Shown piece after piece: positions 1-6,343 of a stretch of 8,857 nt of DNA. The position numbers and the translations under genes are program-made. Source of the DNA: Trebonia sp. (GTDB lineage: Bacteria; Actinomycetota; Actinomycetes; Streptosporangiales; Streptosporangiaceae). The stretch lies in contig JASHXJ010000558.1 of the NCBI GenBank assembly GCA_030043595.1, positions 1 to 8,857 on the forward strand, read 5' to 3'. The notes under the pieces are model-generated. The model was given only the letters and a program-made list of their open reading frames with translations, ran no database searches and was not told the origin of the DNA. Numbering within the stretch: the stretch's first letter is position 1; every line of letters begins with the position of its first letter.

Positions 1-2
1 CG

Positions 3-1997
3 GTCGTGGACACCGGGCCCGCCGGCCACGAGGGGGGCCAAGGCGCGGCCGCCCCGCACGACGCGGCGTCTCCGGTACGCCGCCGTCGTGGCATCGTGCA
101 CCGCCGCCCCGTTCCGCCGAAGCTGCCTGACCAGGCGGCCGCGCCGGAGGAGGCGCCGGCGGCGGCCGCGCTGTCGGTGCCTGATGCCGAGCCGGCCCTC
201 CTCACCGGACCCGCCCGTCCGGGTCCTGAGGTCGGGGACTATGCCGGTCCGCCGGAGCCGGCGCCGGAAGTGGTCCCGAGCGCTGCTGATGCACCCGCGG
301 CTGACCTGAGCACCCTGCTGCCGCCACACCCCGGCGACACCGGATCCAGCGGCCAGGCACCGGCCGGCGATGCGATATCCCCGGCGCGCCGCCGTCGTGG
401 CATCGTGCACCGCCGCCCCGTTCCGCCGAAGCTGCCTGACCAGGCGGCCGCGCCGGAGCAGGCGCCGGCGGCCGCGGTATCGGTGCCTGATGCCGGGCCA
501 GCAGCGGCCCTGATCACCGAGCCCGGCACCGAGGTCGTCCCGCCGCGCACCGAGGTCGTCCCGCCGCGCACCGAAACCGGCAGTGCAGGAACTGGAGCCG
601 AGGACGGGGCCGGGGTGCTGGTGGCTGCGGGCACGGCCATGGACGCCGTAGCGCCGGAGATCACCGCGGACCCACTGCCGCAGTGGCCCACGATCGGCCA
701 GCGGGTGCTGCCGCAGCCGGGTCCGGACCGTGTCGGCGCAGATCCCGGCACGATTACCGTCCGCAGACGGCGCCGTCGGCTGCCCGCGGTCGCGCTGGGC
801 TGCGCGATCATCGCGGTGGCGGGAGTTCTTTCCTTCGTACTGACGACTCAGCTGAAATCTCCGGGCCACGGTAAATCCCCGGGTTCGGCTAAATCCTCCT
901 CGGGCCTGGCCAACGCGCCGAGTTCCGCTAGCTCCCTGGGTCACGCGCAACCCCAGACTTACACGCGCGAAGACATCGATCTCCCGTCCTTCTACCAGAG
1001 CAGTCCCGTATCGTCGCTCGCCTTCAGCCCCTCAGGTGCGACGATCGCGATAGCTGGCGGTGTCGGACCAGGCGGTATCGGAATCTGTCTATGGGATATC
1101 GCCACGAAAGGCTGCACCGGTGTCACGAGCGCGTATTCGGTCGCGTTCAGCCCCAACGGCAAGACACTGGCCGCAAGCGATGACACAAGCGGCCGGGCCG
1201 GCCCCTTCAACGGCGTCATCCGGCTGTGGAATGTCGCCACAGGAAACCAGACCGGTACGCTTACCGATCCCGACAGCAGAGGCGCGTATTCCGTCGCGTT
1301 CAGTCCCGACGGGAACACGCTGGCCGTCGGTGACGCCAATGGCAGCACCTACCTGTGGAATGTCGCCACCGGGGCCCGGATTGCCACCCTGACAGACCCT
1401 AGCCAGCAGAGCGTGAACTCGGTCGCGTTCAGTCCCGACGGCAAGACGCTGGCCGTCGGCGACGCCAACGGCAGCACCTACCTGTGGAATGTCGCCGCCC
1501 GGACATGGAGGGTTGTTGTCCGCACCCATAACCGGAGCGTGAACTCGGTGGCGTTCAGTCCCGACGGCAAGACGCTGGCCGTCGGCGACCGCGATGGCGG
1601 CACCTCCCTGTGGAATGTCGCCACGGGAAGCCTGCTCCTGACCCTCACTGACCCTAGCCAGCAGAGCGTGAACTCGGTCGCGTTCAGTCCCGACGGCAAG
1701 ACGCTGGCCGTCGGCGACGCCAATGGCAGCACCTACCTGTGGAATGTCGCCACGGGAAGCCTGATCACAACCCTCACTGACCCCAGCAGCACCGGCATAA
1801 ACTCGGTGGCGTTCAGCCCCAGCGGAAACGCCCTGGCGACTGGCGACGAGGACGGAAGCGCCTACCTCTGGCTGATCAGCTTATGTCCAGCTCATGTCCG
1901 GGGTTTTCGCCAGGTGTCACGTTTCCGTGGAGGGGACATACCAGCGGATTCCCTCTCGATAGCATTGCTAGTGCGCAATCTCGCGCCTAGTGTGTGA
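3..1997 (+). CDS. Membrane-anchored WD40 beta-propeller protein with duplicated Pro/Ala/Arg-rich N-terminal region (5' partial)
   Basis: The frame is open to the left edge. The GTG at 6 has no visible ribosome site, so the true start is probably upstream and at least the first residues are missing. Residues below are numbered from that GTG. Residues 1-250 are low-complexity Pro/Ala/Arg and carry two copies of a module containing RRRRGIVHRRPVPPKLPDQ, then a TEVVPPR tandem. A basic run (RRRRRR) precedes one hydrophobic span at about 259-282, and a Ser/Gly-rich linker follows. From about 330 to 626 there are seven WD40 blades with the signature SVAFSPDGKTLAVGD...LWNVATG, enough for a closed propeller. 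The basic residues before the span predict a cytoplasmic N-terminus and an outside propeller. WD40 propellers bind partners and no catalytic motif is seen. In actinomycetes such propellers are often fused to Ser/Thr kinases, but no kinase domain lies in the visible part. The last 37 residues do not look like a blade. Confidence 0.85.
   Translation, partial: VVDTGPAGHEGGQGAAAPHDAASPVRRRRGIVHRRPVPPKLPDQAAAPEEAPAAAALSVPDAEPALLTGPARPGPEVGDYAGPPEPAPEVVPSAADAPAADLSTLLPPHPGDTGSSGQAPAGDAISPARRRRGIVHRRPVPPKLPDQAAAPEQAPAAAVSVPDAGPAAALITEPGTEVVPPRTEVVPPRTETGSAGTGAEDGAGVLVAAGTAMDAVAPEITADPLPQWPTIGQRVLPQPGPDRVGADPGTITVRRRRRRLPAVALGCAIIAVAGVLSFVLTTQLKSPGHGKSPGSAKSSSGLANAPSSASSLGHAQPQTYTREDIDLPSFYQSSPVSSLAFSPSGATIAIAGGVGPGGIGICLWDIATKGCTGVTSAYSVAFSPNGKTLAASDDTSGRAGPFNGVIRLWNVATGNQTGTLTDPDSRGAYSVAFSPDGNTLAVGDANGSTYLWNVATGARIATLTDPSQQSVNSVAFSPDGKTLAVGDANGSTYLWNVAARTWRVVVRTHNRSVNSVAFSPDGKTLAVGDRDGGTSLWNVATGSLLLTLTDPSQQSVNSVAFSPDGKTLAVGDANGSTYLWNVATGSLITTLTDPSSTGINSVAFSPSGNALATGDEDGSAYLWLISLCPAHVRGFRQVSRFRGGDIPADSLSIALLVRNLAPSV
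78..458 (+). repeat. Direct duplication of an N-terminal Arg/Pro-rich module, 309 bp apart
   Basis: Positions 78-149 and 387-458 are identical over 72 bases. Similarity continues beyond them through one substitution and a 3-base gap to the shared VPDA residues. The encoded unit includes RRRRGIVHRRPVPPKLPDQ. The conserved DNA, including third positions, indicates a recent in-frame duplication within the coding sequence. Confidence 0.9.
528..569 (+). repeat. Two perfect 21-bp tandem units encoding TEVVPPR
   Basis: The unit at 528-548 is repeated exactly at 549-569, and a partial third unit (ACCGA) follows. It is in frame and encodes TEVVPPR twice. It lies in the low-complexity region before the membrane span, where slippage would change the length of the protein's N-terminal arm without breaking the frame. 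Confidence 0.9.
1395..1751 (+). repeat. Near-identical WD40 blade repeats
   Basis: Segment 1395-1496 and segment 1650-1751 are 102 bases long and differ at one position (C1469 against T1724, synonymous Asn codon). The offset is 255 bases, or two blades. Blade starts fall about 126-129 bases apart from 1293 to 1806, and the intervening blade is more divergent. The pattern indicates recent two-blade duplication or gene conversion. Confidence 0.88.
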
Positions 1998-2068
1998 ACA
2001 CCGCGCCACGCTCCAAGCCCGACGGCCTGGCGGCGGATAGATTTCCGCTTCTTCGGGAGGGATCTACG

Positions 2069-2950
2069 ATGAGAATAGTGAAATTTCAACTTACGCGGTG
2101 GCGGGTGACCGTGCTGCTGGCCTTTCTGGCTCTGCTGGTCGGCATTCCCGCCGTTTCCTCTTCCGCGGCTGCGGCCACGACTACCGGGTACGTAGCGCTC
2201 GGTAACCTGTCGCAGACACCCAGTCCCGTAGACGTGTACCTGTATTCGTCCGGGAATTCGAGCCCGCAGCTCGTGGAGCCCGATGTCGCCTACGGCACGA
2301 TTTTGCCTTACACGGCCGTGAGCCCCGGCTCCTACAGCGTCAAGATGCGGACCGCGGGATCTTCCGCGTCGAGTACTCCCGTCTGGTCTGTCAACCTGAC
2401 GGTGAAGGCTGGTGGCTCGTACATAGTCGTGCCCCTCAGGACGAGCGCCCAGGCGGGGTCACTGCAGGTCATCGACAACAACCTGACGACGCCATCGGGC
2501 AAGGCGTTCGTCCGGGTGATCCAGGCGGACCTCAACCAGCAGAAGGTGACCTTCCACTGCAGTTGCGCCAAGGGCACCGCGGGGGACATCGTGACCGGCG
2601 CGGCGCCTGGGACCGTCAGTCCCCAGGCGGCCATCCCGGCTGGCCCGTGGACCATGACCGCGACCGGTCCTGGCGGGGTGGGGAGCCTGTACGTCCCGCT
2701 GACCGCAGGCCAGGTCCACACGGAGATCGTCATATCCGGACCTGATAACAGCATCCTGATCGAAAACGTCCTGGACGCAGCAGGGGCCGGCGTGGCTCCC
2801 GTTGGGGGCGTCTCCACGGGATTCGGCGGCACGGCGTCGCACGGCTCTGGCGTGCCGCTGCCCTGGCTCGCGCTCATCGGAGCCGGGATCCTGGTTACCC
2901 TGGCCAGCGGGCTGCGGCTGCGCCGCCGCAGGCTGACCGCTAAGGGCTGA
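2069..2950 (+). CDS. Secreted DUF4397-domain protein with C-terminal membrane anchor
   Basis: The product is 293 residues when started at ATG 2069, which has a GGGAGG site 8 bases upstream; an in-frame GTG at 1994 lacks such a site and would extend ahead of the signal peptide. The N-terminus has basic residues, a hydrophobic core (VTVLLAFLALLVGIPAV) and an Ala-rich cleavage region near SSSAAAA. The mature part starts GYVALGNLSQTPSPVDVYL and continues with Ig-like beta-strand sequence (SVSPGSY-like turns, WTMTATGPGG), which matches the DUF4397 family of surface proteins. That family has no firmly known biochemical function. The C-terminus has a Gly/Ser-rich linker, a hydrophobic span (LPWLALIGAGILVTLASG) and an Arg-rich tail, resembling a sorting-signal architecture. 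No LPXTG is present. The sortase gene begins 2 bases downstream, so this protein is its most obvious candidate substrate by context only. Confidence 0.85.
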   Translation: MRIVKFQLTRWRVTVLLAFLALLVGIPAVSSSAAAATTTGYVALGNLSQTPSPVDVYLYSSGNSSPQLVEPDVAYGTILPYTAVSPGSYSVKMRTAGSSASSTPVWSVNLTVKAGGSYIVVPLRTSAQAGSLQVIDNNLTTPSGKAFVRVIQADLNQQKVTFHCSCAKGTAGDIVTGAAPGTVSPQAAIPAGPWTMTATGPGGVGSLYVPLTAGQVHTEIVISGPDNSILIENVLDAAGAGVAPVGGVSTGFGGTASHGSGVPLPWLALIGAGILVTLASGLRLRRRRLTAKG

Positions 2951-2952
2951 CG

Positions 2953-3594
2953 GTGCTCATCCGCAGGCCGGCCGGCGTCGTGTTCGCGGCCGGCCTGCTG
3001 GTGATCGCGGGCGGAACCGCCGGCCTGCTGCTGACCCGGCACTCGACTCCGGCCCTGCGGCCGCCCCCGGCAGGCGTGGCGGCCCTTCCCGTGCCCACCG
3101 GGCCGATTGTCGCCCCTCCCCAGGAGCAGCTGGATAAGCCCGCTCCCCCGGTCGCGAAGCCCGTTTCGCTGATCATCCCGCTGATCGGGGTGCAGACCAA
3201 GCTGGTCACGCTGGGCCTGAACGCGGACGGCACGTTGCAGGTACCGTCGACGACGGCCGTGGCGGGGTGGTACACAGGGAGCCCGCGGCCGGGGGCCATC
3301 GGCCCGGCCATCATCGTGGGTCACATCGACTCGGTGACGGGTCCCGGCGTGTTCTTCCGGCTCTCAGAGCTGCGCCCAGGCGACCACGTCTACGTCCGGC
3401 GCGCCGACGGGACCACGGTCGAGTTCCGTGTCACCGCGGTGCAGACATACCTCAAGGACAAATTTCCCACCGAAGCCGTGTATGGCGCCACGCCCGACGC
3501 TGAGCTGCGCCTCATCACCTGCGGCGGCGTCTTCGACGCCGCGACCGGCCACTACCTCAGCAACGTCGTCGTCTACGGCACCGAAGTGGACTGA
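2953..3594 (+). CDS. Single-domain sortase (class E/F-like transpeptidase)
   Basis: The product is 213 residues from GTG 2953, with AAGGG about 6 bases before it. An N-terminal hydrophobic segment (about residues 8-27) anchors the enzyme with the catalytic domain outside. A proline-rich linker (about 35-70) leads to the sortase barrel. The catalytic His is expected at residue 124 in VGHIDS and the catalytic Cys at residue 190 in LRLITCGG. These are the family's thiol transpeptidase residues, which cleave a sorting motif and join the protein to the cell wall or another amine. The third residue, an Arg usually near the strand after the Cys, is not obvious: that stretch reads YLSNVVVYG. Related actinobacterial single-domain sortases, as remembered, share a similar YxxNVVV form, so activity should not be dismissed. 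It is coupled to the upstream DUF4397 gene and followed at once by a hairpin terminator. Confidence 0.9.
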   Translation: MLIRRPAGVVFAAGLLVIAGGTAGLLLTRHSTPALRPPPAGVAALPVPTGPIVAPPQEQLDKPAPPVAKPVSLIIPLIGVQTKLVTLGLNADGTLQVPSTTAVAGWYTGSPRPGAIGPAIIVGHIDSVTGPGVFFRLSELRPGDHVYVRRADGTTVEFRVTAVQTYLKDKFPTEAVYGATPDAELRLITCGGVFDAATGHYLSNVVVYGTEVD

Positions 3595-3636
3595 ACGTCA
3601 GTCCCCCGGCCAGCTGGCTGCCCGGGGGACTGACGT
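3595..3636. terminator. Long inverted repeat between convergent sortase and rbpA genes (likely bidirectional terminator)
   Basis: Arms 3595-3609 (ACGTCAGTCCCCCGG) and 3622-3636 are perfect reverse complements over 15 bases, with a 12-base loop. The left arm starts directly after the sortase stop codon, and the rbpA stop lies 16 bases to the right. No clear T-run follows on either strand, as is common for actinobacterial terminators. Confidence 0.8.
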
Positions 3637-3652
3637 CGCTAGCGCTGGAAAC

Positions 3653-3988
3653 TTACACGCCGCTGCGCAGGCGCTGCAGGGCCTCGGCGAGGATCGCCTC
3701 GCCGTCGGCGTCGGTGCGCCGCTCCTTCACGTACGCGAGGTGGGTCTTGTACGGCTCGACACGCGGCGGCGCGGGCGGGTTGTGCTGGTCCTGACCTGCC
3801 GGGAAGCCGCACCGCGGGCACTCCCACTGCTCGGGGACGGCGGCGTCGGACGCGAAGCTCGGCTTGGTCTCATGCCCGTTGGAGCACCAGAACGACACCC
3901 ACACCCGAGGCGCGGCCTCGCCACGCTCCGCCTCGCCCATCGGGCCGGCGCCTACCCTGCTTCCGCGGATCGCGTTGCCACTACTCAC
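3653..3988 (-). CDS. rbpA: RNA polymerase-binding protein RbpA
   Basis: RbpA is an actinobacterial protein that binds RNA polymerase and the principal sigma factor and stabilises the open promoter complex; it also affects rifampicin tolerance in some species. The product is 111 residues, the usual length. It has a flexible N-terminus starting MSSGNAIRGSRVGAGP, then a core domain with the zinc-ligand set C35, H39, C57 and C60 (FWCSNGHE and WECPRCGFPAG). A basic linker (PPRVEPYKTHLAYVKERR) and a short C-terminal helix (sigma-interaction domain, DGEAILAEALQRLR) follow. The GTG start is preceded by AGAGGTGG on the minus strand. Streptomycetes carry an RbpB paralogue, so this copy could be either; the family call is firm and the paralogue is not settled. 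It lies 89 bases after secG and may be partly co-transcribed with it. Confidence 0.93.
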   Translation of the reverse strand: MSSGNAIRGSRVGAGPMGEAERGEAAPRVWVSFWCSNGHETKPSFASDAAVPEQWECPRCGFPAGQDQHNPPAPPRVEPYKTHLAYVKERRTDADGEAILAEALQRLRSGV

Positions 3989-4023
3989 AGACCACCTCTT
4001 GTCACAGGAAGGGGCATCGCCTT

Positions 4024-4029
4024 AGCTTA
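4024..4029 (-). promoter_or_regulatory. Candidate -10 element for rbpA
   Basis: On the minus strand the 89-base secG/rbpA spacer contains TAAGCT at 4029-4024, fitting the TANNNT pattern, with a predicted leader of about 28 bases to the GTG start. No good vegetative -35 lies 16-19 bases upstream. A GGAGG-N17-GTT arrangement (4053-4029) only loosely resembles a stress sigma-R promoter (GGAAT-N18/19-GTT). This is a weak call. Confidence 0.25.
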
Positions 4030-4077
4030 ACCAGTTGCATAACAAGATCCTCCGGACCCTGCTGCAGATACATCCAG

Positions 4078-4308
4078 TTAGTGGTTGACGAGCCAGCCAA
4101 GGGCGACGATGCAGACAAACCACAGAACACCGAAGAATATCGTGATCCGGTCCAGGTTCCGTTCCACGACCGAGGACGAGCCGAGAGTCGATGACACCCC
4201 GCCGCCGAACAGGTCGGACAGGCCGCCGCCCTTGCCCTTGTGCAGGAGAACGAGCACGACCATCACGAGGCTCGTGATGATCAGGATCACTGCTAGCGCG
4301 ATCTCCAT
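4078..4308 (-). CDS. secG: Preprotein translocase subunit SecG
   Basis: SecG is the small membrane subunit of the SecYEG channel and aids SecA-driven protein export. The product is 76 residues, typical of actinobacterial SecG. It has two hydrophobic spans (about 4-22, IALAVILIITSLVMVVLVL, and 57-73, FFGVLWFVCIVALGWLV). They are separated by the conserved glycine-rich loop HKGKGGGLSDLFGGG and the segment VVERNLDRIT. The ATG start has AAGGGG upstream. It lies 33 bases after tpiA on the same strand, the common actinobacterial gap-pgk-tpi-secG order, so it is probably read from the glycolytic operon. Confidence 0.95.
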   Translation of the reverse strand: MEIALAVILIITSLVMVVLVLLHKGKGGGLSDLFGGGVSSTLGSSSVVERNLDRITIFFGVLWFVCIVALGWLVNH

Positions 4309-4341
4309 CTTTCCCCTTACACCTTGAGGCGACGTAGCGGT

Positions 4342-5133
4342 CTACCGGCCCGCGGCCAGCTCACGGTACCGGCAGATCGACGTGAACTGTCCGGCGTCCA
4401 GGCTGGCGCCGCCGACTAGCACGCCGTCCACGTCCGGCTGCGCCATGATAGGCGCGATGTTATCGTCCTTAACGGACCCGCCATACAGAATACGCACACT
4501 CGCCGCCGACTGGGCACCGTGGACCGCCGAAATCCGCTCCCTGATCGCGGCGCACATCTGCTGCGCGTCGTCCGGGCTGGCGACCTCGCCGGTTCCGATG
4601 GCCCATACCGGCTCGTAGGCGATCACCATCGACGCCACGGTCTCGGCGGGCACCTTGACCAGGGACCCGTCAAGCTGGCCGAGCACGAACTCCACGTGCC
4701 CGCCTGCCGTGCGGACCTCGATGTTCTCCCCCACGCACAGGATCGGCGTGATGGAGACCGCGAGGGCGGCGCGGACCTTGGCGTTCACCAGCGCGTCGTC
4801 CTCGTGGTGGTACTGCCGTCGTTCGGAGTGCCCGGCGAGCACGTAGGAGCAGCCGAGCTTCGCGAGCATCGGGCCGGAGATGTCCCCGGTGTAGGCGCCC
4901 TTGGTGAACGGCGACAGGTCCTGCGCGCCGAACCCGATCCGCAGCTTGTCGCCGTCGATCAGTGTCTGCACGCTGCGCAGGTCGGTGAACGGCGGGAGCA
5001 CGACCACCTCGACGAACGTGAAGTCCTTGGGCGTCAGCATGAACGCCAGCTTCTGCACCAGGGCGATCGCCTCGAGGTGGTTGCAGTTCATCTTCCAGTT
5101 GCCCGCGATCAAGGGCAGCGTCTTGTCGGTCAC
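4342..5133 (-). CDS. tpiA: Triosephosphate isomerase
   Basis: TpiA interconverts dihydroxyacetone phosphate and glyceraldehyde 3-phosphate in the cytoplasm. The product is 263 residues, within the family's usual range of about 250-265. The active-site set is complete: N12 and K14 in GNWKMN, the electrophilic His102 in AGHSERR, the catalytic base Glu174 in YEPVWAIGTG, and the phosphate-binding YGGSVKDDN (GGS at 218-220) and VGGASL loops. The GTG start overlaps the pgk stop by 4 bases (GTGA), which implies translational coupling. Confidence 0.97.
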   Translation of the reverse strand: MTDKTLPLIAGNWKMNCNHLEAIALVQKLAFMLTPKDFTFVEVVVLPPFTDLRSVQTLIDGDKLRIGFGAQDLSPFTKGAYTGDISGPMLAKLGCSYVLAGHSERRQYHHEDDALVNAKVRAALAVSITPILCVGENIEVRTAGGHVEFVLGQLDGSLVKVPAETVASMVIAYEPVWAIGTGEVASPDDAQQMCAAIRERISAVHGAQSAASVRILYGGSVKDDNIAPIMAQPDVDGVLVGGASLDAGQFTSICRYRELAAGR

Positions 5134-6341
5134 GATTCCAATGCAACCAGACCGGGCAGCGTCTTGCCCTCGAGGTACTCGAGCGACGCGCCGCCACCCG
5201 TCGAGATGTGCCCGAAGGCGCCCTCCGCGAGCCCGAACGAGCGCACCGCGGCCGCCGAATCGCCGCCGCCGACCACGGTCAGCCCGTCGACCTTCGTCAG
5301 CTCCTCGGCGACCGCCCGGGTGCCCGCCGCGAAGGCGGGGAACTCGAAGACGCCAACCGGCCCGTTCCAGAACACGGTCCTGGCGTCGATCAGCTTGGCC
5401 GCGAACAGCGCGCGGGTGTCCGGCCCGATGTCCACGCCCTCCCGGTCCGCCGGGATCGCGTCGGCCGGAACGACGACTGACTGCGCGTCCGCAGCCAAGT
5501 GCGTCGCCGCCACGATGTCGGTCGGCAGCACGATCTCGACCCCGCGCCGCTCGGCCTCCGCGAGCACCCCGCGCACCGACTCGATCTGATCTGCCTCGAG
5601 CAGGGAATGCCCGACCCCGTACCCGAGCGCCGCGAGGAACGTATACCCCATCCCGCCGCCGATCAGCAGCCGGTCGGCCAGGCCGAGCAGGTTCCCGATG
5701 ACGCCGAGCTTGTCCGACACCTTCGACCCGCCAAGGATGACGACGTACGGCCGGGCCGGGTTCTCAGTCAGCCGTCGCAGCACGGCCACCTCGGCGATCA
5801 CCAGGTCCCCGGCGGCGTGCGGCAGCCGCAGCGGCAGGTCGTAGACCGACGCGTGCTTGCGGTGCACCGCCCCGAACCCGTCACCCACGTAGAGATCGCC
5901 GAAGCCGGCGAGCCTGGCAGCAAGCCGGGACCGTTCGGAATCATCCTTAGAAGTCTCCGCGGGCTCGAAGCGAACGTTCTCCAGCAGGGCCACGTCGCCG
6001 GCCTCCAGCCCGTCCACGGTCGCCTCCGCCGACGGGCCTACCAGGTCGGCCGCGAACGCGACCGGCTTGCCGAGCAGCTCGCCGAGCCGGGACGCGACCA
6101 CGGCGAGCGACGGGCCGCCTGCCGCCCGCTCGGCGAAGTCGGCACCCTTCGGACGGCCGAGGTGCGCGAGGACGATGACGCGGGCGCCGCGGTCGGAGAG
6201 CTTCCTGATCACCGGCAGGCTGGCGCGGATCCGCAGGTCATCGGTGATTGCCCCGCTGCCCGACATGTCCAGCGGCACGTTCAGGTCCGAGCGCACCAGC
6301 ACCCGCCGGCCGGTCACCTCGATGTCATCGACGGATCGCAT
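5130..6341 (-). CDS. pgk: Phosphoglycerate kinase
   Basis: Pgk transfers the acyl phosphate of 1,3-bisphosphoglycerate to ADP, the first ATP-forming step of lower glycolysis. The product is 403 residues from ATG 6341 (MRSVDDIEV), a normal full length; a longer in-frame opening to 6404 is rejected because it runs into the end of gap. Motifs in order are RSDLNVPL (substrate), LAHLGRPKG, ENVRFEPAE, GDGFGAVHRKHAS, GGSKVSDK (nucleotide lysine), GGGMGYTF, WNGPVGVFE and the C-terminal GGGDSAAAV and STGGGASLEYLEGK. Its start is 2 bases after the gap stop and its end overlaps tpiA, so the three genes form one translation-coupled unit. Confidence 0.97.
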   Translation of the reverse strand: MRSVDDIEVTGRRVLVRSDLNVPLDMSGSGAITDDLRIRASLPVIRKLSDRGARVIVLAHLGRPKGADFAERAAGGPSLAVVASRLGELLGKPVAFAADLVGPSAEATVDGLEAGDVALLENVRFEPAETSKDDSERSRLAARLAGFGDLYVGDGFGAVHRKHASVYDLPLRLPHAAGDLVIAEVAVLRRLTENPARPYVVILGGSKVSDKLGVIGNLLGLADRLLIGGGMGYTFLAALGYGVGHSLLEADQIESVRGVLAEAERRGVEIVLPTDIVAATHLAADAQSVVVPADAIPADREGVDIGPDTRALFAAKLIDARTVFWNGPVGVFEFPAFAAGTRAVAEELTKVDGLTVVGGGDSAAAVRSFGLAEGAFGHISTGGGASLEYLEGKTLPGLVALES

Positions 6342-6343
6342 GG

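Noticed and set aside
78..1760. CRISPR-like array suggested by regular repeats
   Set aside because: The repeats are in-frame protein repeats (arm modules and WD40 blades) with no short constant repeat separated by unique spacers.
1994..2068. Upstream GTG start for the DUF4397 gene
   Set aside because: It lacks a ribosome site and would place 25 polar residues before the signal peptide. ATG 2069 has GGGAGG at proper spacing.
2332..3324. Minus-strand open frame across the DUF4397 and sortase genes
   Set aside because: It is antisense to both genes and shows no family motif; it is explained by codon bias.
4519..5589. Long plus-strand open frame opposite tpiA and pgk
   Set aside because: It is antisense to two complete enzymes with all catalytic motifs. 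Long antisense openings are expected at this GC content, and the translation is His/Arg/Gly-rich without domain features.
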